From: Mangifera indica
Taxonomy: Eukaryota > Streptophyta > Magnoliopsida > Sapindales > Anacardiaceae
Length of the DNA stretch: 64,000 nucleotides
Direction of reading: 5' to 3'
NCBI RefSeq assembly: GCF_011075055.1
Contig: NC_058156.1
Span: 2,232,001 to 2,296,000 of the forward strand
Positions within the stretch are counted from its first letter, which is position 1. Each line of letters begins with the position of its first letter. The position numbers and the translations under genes were made by a program. Shown here piece by piece: positions 12,355 through 25,500 of this stretch. The notes under the pieces were generated by a model. It was given only the letters and a program-made list of their open reading frames with translations. It had not been told where the DNA came from and searched no databases.

Positions 12355-12860
12355 TATGTTAGAATCTCAAGTATAAGGTATGAGACTTGAATCCCAAAAA
12401 ATATGGGCTTCTGGTATGGGGTTTATATGCTCTTAGGTTCTCCAATCTCAATAACTAAATTTTAAGGTGTGATTCTCCTAAGATTTATATCATTTGATAT
12501 CAGAGACATCATCATGTCTCCTAATTGCAATCGTGCGATCTGACTTGTGATGTCGGTATTGTAGTATTTGCCCAAAGTTAGCACACAGCCAGCCTATATG
12601 GGTGTTAAGGCTACGAAACATGATGGTATGTTAGAATCTCAAGCATTACAATGTTCGTCCAAAGCTACTGCATAGCCATCCAATGTGAGGGTCAGGGCTA
12701 CGGAGCGTGGTAATATGTTAGAATCTCAAATGCAAGATGTAGGACAAGGTATGAGACTTAGATCCCACATTAGAAAGTATAAGCTTTTAATGTGGGATTT
12801 ATATGGTCTTAAGCTCTCCAATCTCAATAGCTAACTTTTGACATATGATTCTACTCAGAT
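12355..12860. repeat. Interspersed degenerate direct repeats
   Basis: A block starting TATGTTAGAATCTCAA and containing GGTATGAGACTT and CTCCAATCTCAATA occurs at about 12356-12500 and 12717-12860. A second block (CCAAAG...GCATAGCC...GGCTACGGAGCGTGG) occurs at about 12563-12640 and 12657-12715. The pattern suggests partial duplication of an old element. There is no coding potential. Confidence 0.65.
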
Positions 12861-13010
12861 TCATATCACTATATGTGAACCACATAAAATTGTTTTCTAG
12901 CATCAACAACTCTAAATCAATTATCAGTTAGCTTGTAGGTAAAACATTAACAGATATGAAAGAAGATGTGCATCCCTGCACCTGCAGAGTAAACCAAAGA
13001 ACAAGGTAAT

Positions 13011-14875
13011 TGTTAAAAATAAGAATTAATCTAGGAGTCAAAATAACATCACATATGCTTTCACAAAATAAATAAATAAAATAAAATAAAAATTATTTAA
13101 GCCACCGTTAAACTTTTAAACTTTTGTCCAACACTAATTATCTATGTACTTTCTCATGTACTCCTCTATATATTGTAGAAAGTAGAGTAAGACCAATATA
13201 TCTTCTCCTTTTCTCACTTTCTCTTTATACATGGTATCAAAGGGGGTCTTAACAAAACCCTAAGTCTGCCACTTATATAACCTTAGCCGTCTTTCTCTTC
13301 TTTATCTCTTTTTTTCTAGGGTTTCTCTCACGCTTTCAACCACCAAGACTTTGTTCACTTGCCCTAAGTGAATGGTGAGCATTTAGGGTTTTCTCAAATC
13401 ACTATTGTCTTATCCTTAAATATATGGTTTCGTGATTTTACAATGTGTATTCTTATATTATTGGCTTGACGTGGGTATATTAAACCTTCATCCACGTCTT
13501 CTGCCTCTTTTAGTGTTGTTTTTCAATGATATCCTTTTTGCCCTCATTTGAGAATAAGACTTAATTAGGTACCACAATCAAACTTACTGGGCCTAATTAC
13601 TTACTTTGGTCTCGAGTATTCAAACTATTTGTGAGATCTTATAATAAGTTATCACACCTCACCGATGCCTCTCCAAATGTCAAGGATGCCACTAAAGCTA
13701 ATTAGCAACAAGATGATTACTCTATCAAGACATGGTTGCTCAATAACATGGAGCCCACTATTAATAGTAATGTCATGTTCCTGTCTATAGTAAAAGAGAT
13801 GTGGGATGCACTTAGCAAAATGTTCTCCCAGGACAAAAATGTCCTCTAGGATAAGAATGTCTCCCGTGTCTATGAGTTGTATGAGAAAATGTTTAGTTTG
13901 TATTAAGGTGGTAGATCAGTTAATGAATACTATATCGATCTCAAAGGTGTCATAGACAAGCTTGCCATTTATCATCTTGTGACTATAGATGCTCAAGTTC
14001 ATCAGACTTAGCTTGATGAGTTTATGGTTGCTAAATTTCTTTCAAGATTAGATGAGTCCTTACTTCTAGTTCGTGATCAAATCCTCGATGATGAGAGTCT
14101 GTCATCTTTATCAAGAGCACTAACACGAGTTTAACGTGTGTCTCCAGCCTTTAGTTTTACCTCTACTACTATAGGTGAAACTTCTACTTTGACAACTTGT
14201 GGTTGTGGTCATGGTAATGGTCGCAATCATGGCCAGCAAGTGGACACAAAGTAATTCCTAGAGCATGACAATGTAAGTACTATGGCAATACCGATTATGT
14301 CTCAAAAAATGTTGGCAAAAGTTTAGACATCCAGATTGGGCTAATAATATTGAAAGTGCTATTTTTGTTACTGAAGAGGTTGTAACCATACCGAAGAAAT
14401 AATATGAATGGTTAACTCGTCCTTCAACATCTTATTTAGTTACCACAACTTTGGATGTCATCACTGCCACTTCAGATCAATCTTGGTTGTTAAATTTGGT
14501 GCCACCTCTTATATTATCGGTACTTGGTCTCATTTTTTCTTTTTATCTTTATCTCAATCTATATCACTATGCAATTGGCTAATGATTCCTTTTCACCTGA
14601 TGTTAGCATTAACTCTATTTCTACTACTTCTTTTCCTCTTGATAATGTTTTATTTATCCATCAGTTTTCTATTAGTTTATTATCTATAAGTCAAATTATA
14701 AAAACGTTGAAATGTTTAGCTAATTTTTATCCCTCTTATTGTCAGTTTCAAAATCTACTGATGAAAAAAAGGATTGGTGATGAATATAAACATGGCGATC
14801 TTTGTTTTCTTGATGAGGGACCTTCATCTCACAATGTGCAAGCCTTTTCTACATCTATTTTGCCCTTTTAGTGGC
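13011..14875 (+). mobile_element. Ty1/copia retrotransposon remnant (5' part)
   Basis: A probable 5' LTR runs from TGTTAAAA at 13011 to TTATACA at 13231 (221 bp). It is followed at once by TGGTATCAA (13232-13240), the usual primer site for initiator Met-tRNA. Translated pieces then read as copia gag (TGPNYLLWSRVFKLFVRSYN near 13590; NEYYIDLKGVIDKL; FLSRLDESL), a zinc-knuckle-like piece near 14270, the protease start (SDQSWLL near 14475) and the GAG-pre-integrase region (LLSISQIIKTLKC, SYCQFQNLL, 14670-14800). Stops and frameshifts break every segment. Reverse transcriptase and the 3' LTR are missing, so the element is truncated and inert. Confidence 0.8.
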
Positions 14876-14904
14876 GTTGAAGATTAGAGCATCCTTCATT
14901 AGAA

Positions 14905-15246
14905 AAATTAAAAAAGTATCATATGTAGACAAATGGTCAAATTGAAAGGACCAATTAGATGTTAAAGAATATGTTAAGAATATGTTGTTTGGATCATAGG
15001 GCGAGTTAGGTTAAGATATTGCCTTTGCTGGAGTTCGCTTATAATAACAATTATCATACTATGATTCAGATAATGCCCTATGAGGCACTCTATGATAGGA
15101 AGTGTCATTCATCTCTACACTAGGATGAGTTAGATGAGAGATATACCTTATTTTAGTCTCTTGGACCAAAGATGACTCAGAAAATGATTGAGGACATCTA
15201 ACTTATTAGACAAAAATGAAGCAAGCTTAGAATCAAGATAGAGATG
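14905..15246 (+). mobile_element. Ty3/gypsy integrase fragment
   Basis: Directly after the copia remnant, conceptual translation gives TNGQIERTN, LPLLEFAYNNNYHT, MPYEALYDRKCHSSL and GPKMTQKMIEDI. These are the end of the integrase core and the linker found in Ty3/gypsy pol, not in copia. Several stops interrupt it. The piece covers only about 110 codons, so it is a dead fragment of a different element joined to the copia remnant. Confidence 0.75.
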
Positions 15247-16394
15247 CCTTGTTTTAGTTATTAGACAATAGTTGCATTTTCATATGTTTTGTGTAAGGCC
15301 ACCAAAACTTCCTTTACTTGAAACCTCATCTTTTGTCACTTAAGCTATCCTTTGGTGGTTGTATACAACATTGTTATTGTCACTACTACTCATACTTTGG
15401 AAGTTTCTTAACACCCTCGAGTTTGTTTCAACTACATCACCTCTCATAAGTTTCACAAACTAACAATGCCTCCCCATCATCACTCTTCGTTGTCTGTCCA
15501 TATAAATAAAAGGTTGTATTGTAATATAATTGAAGTAATGGAAAGGGTGTATTGTAATAAATTTAAATTTTTGGGAAGAAATAGAAGGCTTATTGTAATA
15601 AATTTATGGGTGAGTGGCAAAGCAAAAAAATGATACTCTAAAACTAAAATGATGAAGGAGGTGTATTATAATCAATTTAAACTTTTGGGAAGGAATAAAA
15701 GCTTTAGAAGCAAAATGACTTATTTTTCCTTTCACATAATAGTTTTCGTTAATGAAGGTGCATGATGGGTGGAAATGAATCTTTCAAACTTAAAAGGTGA
15801 AAAATCATCATTTCATCCAAGTTCACATGCAAAATAATTGTTCAACTATCAAATAAATAGTAAACTTTTTCTCAACTAATTTCACATTTGGGAATAATGT
15901 GTTAATCTACGAAATCTGAGGGAGAAAATGTTCTTTCACCAAACACTGTGGTGTTTGCAATCCCCCTTCTTCTTATTTAAACATGCAAGCAAAATAGTAG
16001 TTTCAACATTAAGTGCATAGTTTATAATATGATACATGAGAAAAATAATATATATTTTAAGGTGTATTAATATTTGATACGATATAGTTGATGGTGTTAG
16101 ATTATATGATTCAAAAAATTAGATTTTCAATATGATTCAACTAGAATAGGTGAGAAGACGGGGGTTGGGTAGAATTTTTAGAGTCGAGGAACCTTAGTTT
16201 AAAAGAAAATGTCAAAAATTGGATTACATAATATCATTGACAATACATAATATAATTTTAAAAGGCCAAAAGACTTATTCTCAGTCAAGGAACCTTAATT
16301 TAAAAGAAAATGTCAAAAATGGATTACATAATATCATTGACAATGCATAATTTAATTTTAAAACGCCAGAAGACTTATTCTCACCCAATGTCCA
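15247..16394. repeat. AT-rich spacer with direct repeats
   Basis: No gene is seen. A block with TTTAAAAGAAAATGTCAAAAAT and ATAATATCATTGACAAT occurs at about 16185-16270 and again at 16285-16380. A diverged third copy stands on the far side of the foldback element, at about 17500-17640. Shorter TGTATTGTAAT-type repeats occur at 15510-15680. Confidence 0.55.
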
Positions 16395-17500
16395 GTCCAT
16401 TGCCAAAGTGATACTTGCTTAATTTTGAAAATCTAAATACCTATTTGTCATCTAATTTTTGTTTATTTTTTTTATTAGTTACAAGGGTAAAAATATTATT
16501 TAACCAGTAATAATAAAAAAAATAAAATTTTATTTTATTTTCCCGTCTCTATTTAGAAAACTAACAAATTTCCTCTAACCTCATATTTTTCAATTTTAAA
16601 CAGTGACTTTTTCCCCATGGCTTTAAAAGTTTCATCTCTTTTAGTTTTCTACTTTTCATCACCCCCTTAAAATTTTTGAAAATTTTGTTTCAACCCTAAC
16701 TTTAAGGTTTCATCTCTTTCAGCTCTAGGGAACTCGGTGGTCAGCTAATCTTCTTTGTCAGCACTCTTCTTTTTTCACTATTGGTCTTCCATTTTTGTCA
16801 ACCCACTATTTTTGTCAACTCTCTTCTCTAAATTGTCTTCATTGATGCTCTCCTTCTCTCATTATTTTCGCCTTTTCTCACGTTTCGTTGGCTTTCCACA
16901 CATGCCAATAAATGTGTGGAAGAAGTGTGTGCAAAATATGTTTATTGTACTTGACACTCATACTCAATATCCAAATATTCTGGTGAATGACATGATTGAA
17001 CCTAATGAGAATGAAATACAGAAACCATCGAACTATAATGGGCTGTCAAAGATGATTCAACTGGATTCCGAGAAGGAGAGTCGATGAAAATAGTGGGTCA
17101 ATGAAGATGGAAGATGAATCATAGGAGAGGGAAAACACCGATGGAGAAGACTAGTCAATGACAGAATCCCTAGAGTTGAAAGAGATGAAAATCTAAAGTT
17201 AGGGGTGAAACAAAATTTTGAAAAAAATTTAGACAAGAAATTGAAAGGGATGAAACTTTTAAACAGAGGTGAAGTTACTTTTTTAAAACCGAAAATTATA
17301 AGATTATGAAAAAACTATTGTTTTTCAAAACTAAGATGGGGACAAAAGATTAAATTTTATTTTAATATTATTGGTTAAAAAATGTTTTTATTTTTATAAT
17401 TAATAAAAAAATTTACTAAAAGTTAAATAACAAATAAATATTTAGATTTTTTAAAGTTAATAAATATTACTTTAACAATATACTAATCCTAACATTTAGA
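16395..17500. mobile_element. Foldback element 1 (long inverted repeats)
   Basis: Sequence at roughly 16395-16830 returns inverted at roughly 17080-17500. For example, the left GTTTCAACCCTAACTTTAAGG and CATCTCTTTCA pieces match the right AAAGTTAGGGGTGAAAC and TGAAAGAGATG pieces. The arms are diverged and AT-rich; the loop of about 250 bp is not symmetric and is partly open for translation. Terminal CTCACCCAA links it to the elements at 20950 and 36381. Long terminal arms suggest a Mutator-like or foldback MITE; the duplication at the target was not determined. Confidence 0.65.
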
Positions 17501-20500
17501 ATAGGTGAAAAGACAAGACTGGGTAGAATTTTTAGGGTGGAGGAGCCTTAGTTTATAAAAGAAAAAAAAAAAAACCAAAAATAGATTCATAATATCATTG
17601 ACAATACAACAAATAATTTTAAAACAACAGTGAAAGGTTTTCGTATAAGAAATAGATTAGGCCAATAAACGGTACAGTAAAATATCGATCTCCTACCTTT
17701 CAACTTTCAAAAACTAAAACATCCATCTATAATTTAAAAAATTAACATATTTTTTCTTAAAATTAAATTAAGATTAAGGGCAAAATTATCATTCAACAAT
17801 AATATTTAAAGTTGATATAATTTTACTCTCTTAATTTGAAAAACTAGCAATTTCTTTTAAAATTAAGTTTTAAAAAGTGACATTTCCCCATTACTTAGGG
17901 TTTCCAATTTCGTCAACAAATTTTTGGTCAACAATAGGCGATCTCTCTCTCTCCCTCTAGTGCTCAATATCAAATCTACGATATCTGAATTTAATGAAAT
18001 CTAAATGAAATCCAAATAAAAAGTCAAAACTCTTTGTCTAGATCTTTGTCATCTATATGAAGTTGGTTTTTTTTGGACGATAATGATGATGATTTAGACA
18101 AAGAGATCGGTTTTGTTTCGATCGTCATTATTATTTAGATAAAAAATTTTAAAAATTAGATGATTAGAGTTTGTGATTTCACCATACTTGGGTGGGAATA
18201 AGTCTTTTGGTTAATAGAGTATTTAGAAAATATGCATAATGAATTGTCATGTAAATTAAAGTTTCAGCCAATTTGTCGCTTTAGTACTGATCTTATGAAT
18301 GGATAAACATTGAGTCAAAATCTCAAAAACCTAACAAAAGTGTGCAGCCCTTTTCCTTGAAAAGAAAAAAAGGCTTTGTCATGTCTATTTCATTGAACAG
18401 ACAAAATTTACCCTAGGTCAATTGATGCACATTATGTGCTAATTGCCAGTTTATCTATGCACATTCTAACAAACATTTATAAATAATTGAATCAAGTGGG
18501 TTAAAATAGTAATTTTAATTATCATTTAAATTAATTTTTAACCTTATCTTATATGGTACCAATTGTTCTACACTCAGCCTTTATAAGAGTTCAATAGTTG
18601 CCCTTACTTAAAGAATGTTTTCAATAATAGCCCAATGATTTAATAAAATAATAAATATATGTATATATATTTTTTTATATAATTTAAATATATAAATTAT
18701 ATATCATTATGTGATTAAATGATTTTGAATTAAAAATAAAATAACACTCAACACATAATGACACATCATCTGTGTATTCAAATTATATGTAAAAAATGTG
18801 TAGGTGTAATATTGCCCTTAATAAAATTTTAATGTTGGCTTTATCGAAGGGATGTTGCATTGCATTTATAGTTTGTTTCAATACAAAACTCTAGACACTA
18901 TAGATGATGAACGCATACATGACACTGGCTCATATTATGTCAATTTTGGCACGATTCATTATGTCTAAAGGTTGGCTTATGTCTAGGTTTGCCAACTGAC
19001 GAGTATAGTGGGTCAAACCAATCCACTATCATGACAGGACTTATGACACGGATCAAAACCTATGGGTTATACCTTCACGAACCCTTAACAAATCTGTCCA
19101 CATGTTTTGTGGGTCGATTCATAAAATTTTACATTTTTATATTTTTTTCAAATTTTAATTATTTTACTACTCTAACATATCATATCAGATCGACCCACGA
19201 GTCTTGTTCCATTACCCCTTTTACACCCTGTATGACTTGTAGGTCGTGTAAAAAACGAAAGATCATCTCTAAGCAGAACGAACAAAATGAATAACCTCAG
19301 CGTATTAACATAAAGTAAATAAATAATAACAATATTGCAAAAACAAAAATATATAATAGTGAAATGTTTGATGTAACTAGGCATGGATTTGATTCAATCA
19401 AGCTCGGATATGCTCAAACTTGACTAACATCAAATAGGAAGTATCTCTAATTCTGCTTAAACTGAATTCAATTAAGATATTTCCGATTTAAATTCGAGTT
19501 AACTCAAATCAAATCATTGTTGTGTTAATTCTATTTTATTAAGTTAAGTCTCTTTTTACCGGAGTAATTCTAAAGATCGTTTTAAGTTTTTAAACTAAGC
19601 TCAAATGAGCATTCTTATTTACCAAAGTTTAAACGAAGGTTCAGGCTTATCCAAATTAAGCAAGAGTGAATTAGAATTTAGTCTTTTTTTATAAAAAATG
19701 AATTAAAACAATGAACCATGTTTAGATCAAATTCAATTTCTTTAAGTTAAATAAAAGTTTTGAGTTAGTTCTGATCAAATCTACTAATGAATGTAATTAT
19801 ACTGTCATGATTAACTTTTTAAAATTGTTTTAAGTTTTAATTCAAGAACCATCTATATATTTACCATTTATATGCGTTTGATTCGAGTTACGTTTTATTA
19901 TCACAAACAAATGATTGTTACAAAAAATTAAGTATTACTAAATATAAATTAACATTATGTTAGATTAAATTAACATATATAAATAAATATTATATTTAAT
20001 TGACAATAATAAACAAATACATCAAGCGGGTAAGGTCAGCCCACAACATGACACAAACCCTTTTTTTTTGCATAGCTTGTGAGAGCATGACTTGTAAAAT
20101 TGTAGTCTATGTCAGGGGTCTTAGGGTAAGGCTCATAAGCTAATTTGACATGATCCAATAAAAAATGATAAAAAGCTATAATTATTAAAAAATATAAAAA
20201 AATGTAACATATTAAGTCACCCTATGAATGTATATGGGTCAATCCATTAAGACACGACCTAGGGGCCCCTAGGGTAACCCACAAGCTAGCTCGCCTCACA
20301 AGACCTACCAATTAGTGGGCCTAAACATGACGAGCACCGTTATATTTGATATGATACAATCCACTTGTTATTTATGATAATAAAAGAATTTTGATATATT
20401 ATTCTATTTAATGTCCTTAAATATGTTAAATAAAATAAAAAATACGGAGACAAGGGAAACTACAACAAATTAAAGGTGACCAAAAGAGAAATGACTAAGA

Positions 20501-20949
20501 AAAATTTTAATAAATCAAACGGTGAGACCTGAATGGAATAATTAGGGGATATCAATAGAATTGACATTAATATCATCTTCTAATCTTGATAAAATCAATC
20601 TTAATCTCATCTCTCATGTTGACAAAGGTATTTGGGTTCTCATCTTATGTCGATCTCATCTTTGATAGTGGAGTAGGAAATGTGGGTTGATCAAATTAGA
20701 AAGATTTTTTAGATTATCATGTTATTGATTTCTTCCAGTAACCTTCGCGATCTTTGTTGGTGGGCGGTGGCAGTGAGGTTGGGTGGCTTACAATTTAATT
20801 GAATGCAAAAACATTTTTATCTTGAAAATTGTATGACTGTAAGTAAAATAGTGAAATAGAGTTTTAAATTTATTTGAAATTTTAATTTAATACTGGAGCA
20901 TTTACATTCTAAATATAAAATGGCTAAAGGACAAACCCTCACCCAAATT
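17501..20949. other. AT-rich repeat-laden region without genes
   Basis: About 3.4 kb has no credible coding sequence. Positions 17690-17920 resemble a single arm of the foldback family (a TTAGGGTTTCCAATTTCGTCAA end). Around 18960-19250 and 20020-20330 are GC-richer stretches with repeated GGGTC, CGACC and ATGACA words, typical of non-autonomous transposon remnants. Positions 19380-19700 contain Leu/Phe-poor AT-rich sequence with CAAGCTCGG words like those in the hAT MITEs. Confidence 0.45.
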
Positions 20950-21835
20950 TTTTTTTCCTAAGTGTTCAGTTATTAATTTTAAAAAGTTTAAATACTCACC
21001 TATTTATTAATTTTGATTATTACTGTTAAAAATAAAATTTTTATTTTAAAATTTTATTTAAAAAATTAATTTATCCTCATTTTCTATTTTAATTCTAAAA
21101 ATTAATAATTTCTTTATAACTTAATTTTAAAAAATTACTTTTTCACTCCCATCATTTAGGGTTTTTAAGATTCTCATATTTTAATGTTAACAATCACTCT
21201 CTCAAAGTTTAAAACAATACACTTACACCTCCAAAAATTTATTCTCTCGTACCGATGATTGTTCTTTCTGACAATTCCCTCCACTATATTGTCAACCCCA
21301 CTACTAGTAAGCGCTCTCCCTCCTAAGTGGCTTTTCGATGTGAAAACTATCAAAAATCTAGTTGAAATGGCCAAATTTGTCACACGAATCTATGTGGCAA
21401 AATTGCATAGATCCGTACAACAAATTTAGCTATTTCAACCCAATTTTTGGTAGTTTTCACATTATGAAACCATCGGGAAGGGAGAGAGTATACTAGTGGT
21501 GGCGTTGACAATGCGTTTGAAGAAATAACCAGAAAGAACGATTGTCAGAGAGAGATAATAAATTTTTAGTAAGTGTAATGTTTTGAATTTTAAAGGTGTA
21601 GTTGTTAATTTTAAAATATAAAAGCCTTAGAAACTCTAAATGGTAAAGGTGAAAAAGTAATTAATTAAATTAAAAAAATTATTTATTTTCAAAATTAAAA
21701 TAAAAATGAGGATAAATTATTATTTCTTTAAATAAAATTTTAAAATAATAATTTTATCTTTAATAATAATAATCAAAATTAATAAATGAATAAATATTTA
21801 TATTTTTTTAATTTAATAAATAAAAACTTGACAAA
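20950..21835. mobile_element. Foldback element 2, ~430-bp inverted arms
   Basis: The region from about 20955 to 21385 is repeated in inverted orientation at about 21410-21835, leaving a loop of only some 25-40 bp. Matching pieces include ACTACTAGTA at the left against TACTAGTGGT at the right, GATGTGAAAACTA against TAGTTTTCACAT, and TTTATCCTCATTTT against AAAATGAGGATAAA. No protein is encoded. If transcribed it would form a long double-stranded hairpin. It lies about 690 bp upstream of the MOS14 start codon. Confidence 0.8.
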
Positions 21836-22152
21836 AGAGTAAACTTTATATGAAAATAACTCTATTAGCGATGTAAAATTATAACAAATTGGATTATTTA
21901 ACAATTTTTTTAAGAGTCTATAGTAAATTTAATATCGTATCACGTATTATATTATTTACCACAAACACAAAATTATAAGCATATTCTTTTTCTCAACAAA
22001 TTAAATAAAGTAATTCCAATGATAGCAACAAAACAAGTAGTTGGAAGCTATCGAAAGATTGTCCCGATTCTTTGTCGGAGGAAAAATATTAATCTATTTC
22101 AACATCGGCAATCTGTTCACTGGACCCAAGGTCTCAATAATCTCTAAAAAGC

Positions 22153-22158
22153 CACGTG
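22153..22158. promoter_or_regulatory. G-box / ABRE-like CACGTG
   Basis: The palindrome CACGTG in the context GCCACGTGTCC is the core bound by plant bZIP and bHLH factors. It lies 369 bp upstream of the MOS14 start codon. The match is to a short motif only. Confidence 0.4.
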
Positions 22159-22526
22159 TCCAGTGTGTGATTACAGACAACAACCCCTCCCTGCTTAAAA
22201 TTGGTCAACCAAAAGTTGCTTTTTAAGGAAGTCAAAAGTACACAGATCAGACGGTTAAAACGCTAAGTCCCTTTATCATCACCGATCAAATTCATCACGC
22301 CACGTTCACAGTCAGACTGCAGGCGCCAAACCTCACCCTCTCGCAAAATATTTCCTCCTCCGCCGCCCCTGAAAAATATTAAAAAGAAAAAAAGTGAAGA
22401 AAATAAAGAAATAATCAAATAAAACCGGAGGTCTCTCTGATATTTTATTTATATATTATTTAATATTTATATCCATTTCTCTCTCTGTACGGTTCTTTTC
22501 AGTTCGAATTTTCAAGGGAGAGAAGC

Positions 22527-25500
22527 ATGGAGCTCCAACAAACAGTGAAAGAAGCCCTAAATGCACTGTACCATCATCCAGATGATACGGTGCGTATGAA
22601 AGCCGATAGATGGTTGCAAGATTTTCAAGGCACCCTCGATGCTTGGCAGGTGACTTTATAATTTCTCATTTCTTTTTTATGACTTACAGTGTCAAGCATC
22701 TTAAACGTATCGAATTTCACTTTGATTGTTTACTGTCTATATTTTGAAATATATTTATATATTTTTAAAAATTTCTTTAGTGTTTAATTTCGCTCTGGCT
22801 GGATTGAATCATTTAGCCGTGTTACGTAATTCAAACGTCTAGGTTTGAATTCTGCTGTAGTTAGGGTTTTGTTTGAATTTCAATTGACCTTAGTTAACTG
22901 TAGCAGTGTCTTTACTTTCCCGTGTTATGCTGTTACATTTTGCTTCAGTTGCTGTTAATTTTATTTCATTCCTCTGTATGAGTTTTGTTATTCCATTTCC
23001 TCTATCGAGATGAAAATGTGTTTATTGTTCTCTTTCATGTTTTGTTAACATCTTATACTGACTTCAGGTTGCCGATAATTTGCTTCATGATGCCACCAGC
23101 AATCTTGAAACGTTAATATTTTGTTCTCAGATGCTTAGAAGTAAGGTAACAAATTGTAACTTTACATCATTGCTCTGATGGCTCATGATTATTGAGCCAC
23201 TTGTGAATTTTACAACTGTTTGATCTTATATGGCTGGGAAATGCTACTGCTATAGTAATAGTTATATAGCATCAAGATCTTGTGTAGGACTCTAGTGTTT
23301 TGTTATTAATAGAGCCTGATTTTGATTCTTTCCATATTTTATTTATAGGTACAACGAGATATTGAAGAGTTACCTTCTTCTGAAGCTGTTCGTGCACTAC
23401 AGGATTCCTTAAATGTGAGTGGGTGAAGATGTCTACTTTCTCCAAAGGCTTGGGTGTAAATTTTATTAATTTTTCTGATATTTTTCATTAGTTTTTATGC
23501 ATCTTATGTCATCCCATAATAAGTTAAAATGTGGCTTTAATCTGTATTTGCATCTATTAAGAATGATGTAATGCTGTAGAGCTCCTGGTTCTGGTCCATG
23601 TACTTATTATTATTGTCATCATCATCTTCATTTTTTTTATGTATCATTTGCAAGTAGAAGTATCATTGCAAGGCAGGAAGATGGGAGGCTAAACTCCCAC
23701 CCTGCTCCCAACCTTGGGCAAGCCATAAAATCTATGAGAGTGATCAACTTAGTATTTGCTTAGTTTAAATACATCTCTTTTAATTAATGGATTCTTTGAA
23801 GAACGATTGTCAAATTATTCCATCAACAATTGCTTATAAGATTTTCTTTGAGCTCCTTTCAAGTTTGGGAGGTTTCTGAACTCCATAATAAGTTCCTCCT
23901 GGATTTATTTTGTTAGTCAACAGATAGTCTTTAGTTTGGTTTTTATGAACTGGATATACTTCATGAGTATTGGTACAATTTATTTGTCCACTTTCACACA
24001 TGTCAGCATGTACATAATGCTTAAATTTCCCATATTGCCCACGGAATATAATGGCATGGATATTTTAAAATGCAGACCTTATTGAAAAAGTTCCATAGAG
24101 GCCCTCCTAAAGTCAGGACTCAGGTATTTTTTTGATAGCTCCTTTTTACTTATTATGACCTTTATTAATCCAACTTATCAACACTAAGAGAATTATTGTG
24201 CTCAATAATTTGGCTTTTTAGATAAGCATTGCAGTAGCTGCCTTGGCTGTCCATGTTCCTGCCGAAGATTGGGGAGGTGGTGGTATCGTTAGTTGGCTTC
24301 GGGATGAGATGAATTCTCACCCTGAATATGTCCCCGGATTTTTGGAGCTACTTACTGTATTGCCTGAGGTACTACTTGAATCATATGTTGGGGATGGTTC
24401 TTTTTGCTGCATTTTGTTTGTTCCATTTCTATATATGTGCATTTGCTTAGGTTTTTAAGCAGATACAATATGGTAGCACCTGTGGCAAACTGTGAAGGAA
24501 AACGAAGAAAATGGTTCTTATGAGAGAAATATCCTGATTGAAAATTATGATTAGTCTAAATAATTGAAAAAACTATAATGATTCAATGTCTGCATGATGA
24601 AAGAGCTTGATATGCTTTCAGTCTCTTGAACTTAGTAGATGTACAATCATCAGGAGCTCTATAAGCAGCCCACAACAAAGAACTAAAGCAAAAGATAAAC
24701 ATAACACTTATCTTCAGCTTAAGCTGAAACAGATTACCTATCTCTATGAATAAACAGAAAGGGATTTATCCTTGAAACTAAATCCATAAAGAAGCTGAAG
24801 AGTGGACAATGTCAACCACTTTCAGAATTCAATATTTCAGAATATTAGTTTAGTTACATCATCGAGTTTTTCTTCAGCTCAATCCTTAATCATTCTAGAT
24901 GTCGGATTTTCTAACTTGGTTACCTGGGAGTGTTAATTGGGGTGCACCTTTGGTGTTAGAGGATACTTTCTTGCCTAGCACTGTTTTCATGTTCTGAATC
25001 GTGAGGATTTTATGCTTTTGAAATATAAGCTAAATGCTTTGCTTGTATCCTTGAAAAATATATAATTTTAGCTTGTTCGTTAGTTTTGGAGACATCTTTA
25101 CTACCTATTGTCATATATCTTTTTTTTTCTTTTTTGTTTGTCATTCCATCAGGAAGTATACAATTACAAGATAGCAGCTCGTCCAGAAAGACGTCGCCGG
25201 TTTGAAAAGGAATTGATTTCTCAGATGGAGATTGCTCTTAGCATATTGACAGCTTGTTTGCAGATTAATGAATTGACTGAAAAGGTGGGACTTCTCTCAT
25301 AATGCTGTATTCAACTGAGTGTTGTATGGTTACTTTTAAGATTGTTTCCCTCATTGGTTTACCATTAAGAAGTGGGCTCGTGAAATTATGCTTCTCTGTA
25401 TTGATGGGGTAGGAAGAGGAAGCTGTTAATTTCAAAATTTGAGTTTGTTGACAGTATTACCTAAATGATTTTTTTTTTGGTTGTTGCTTGTATACACATA

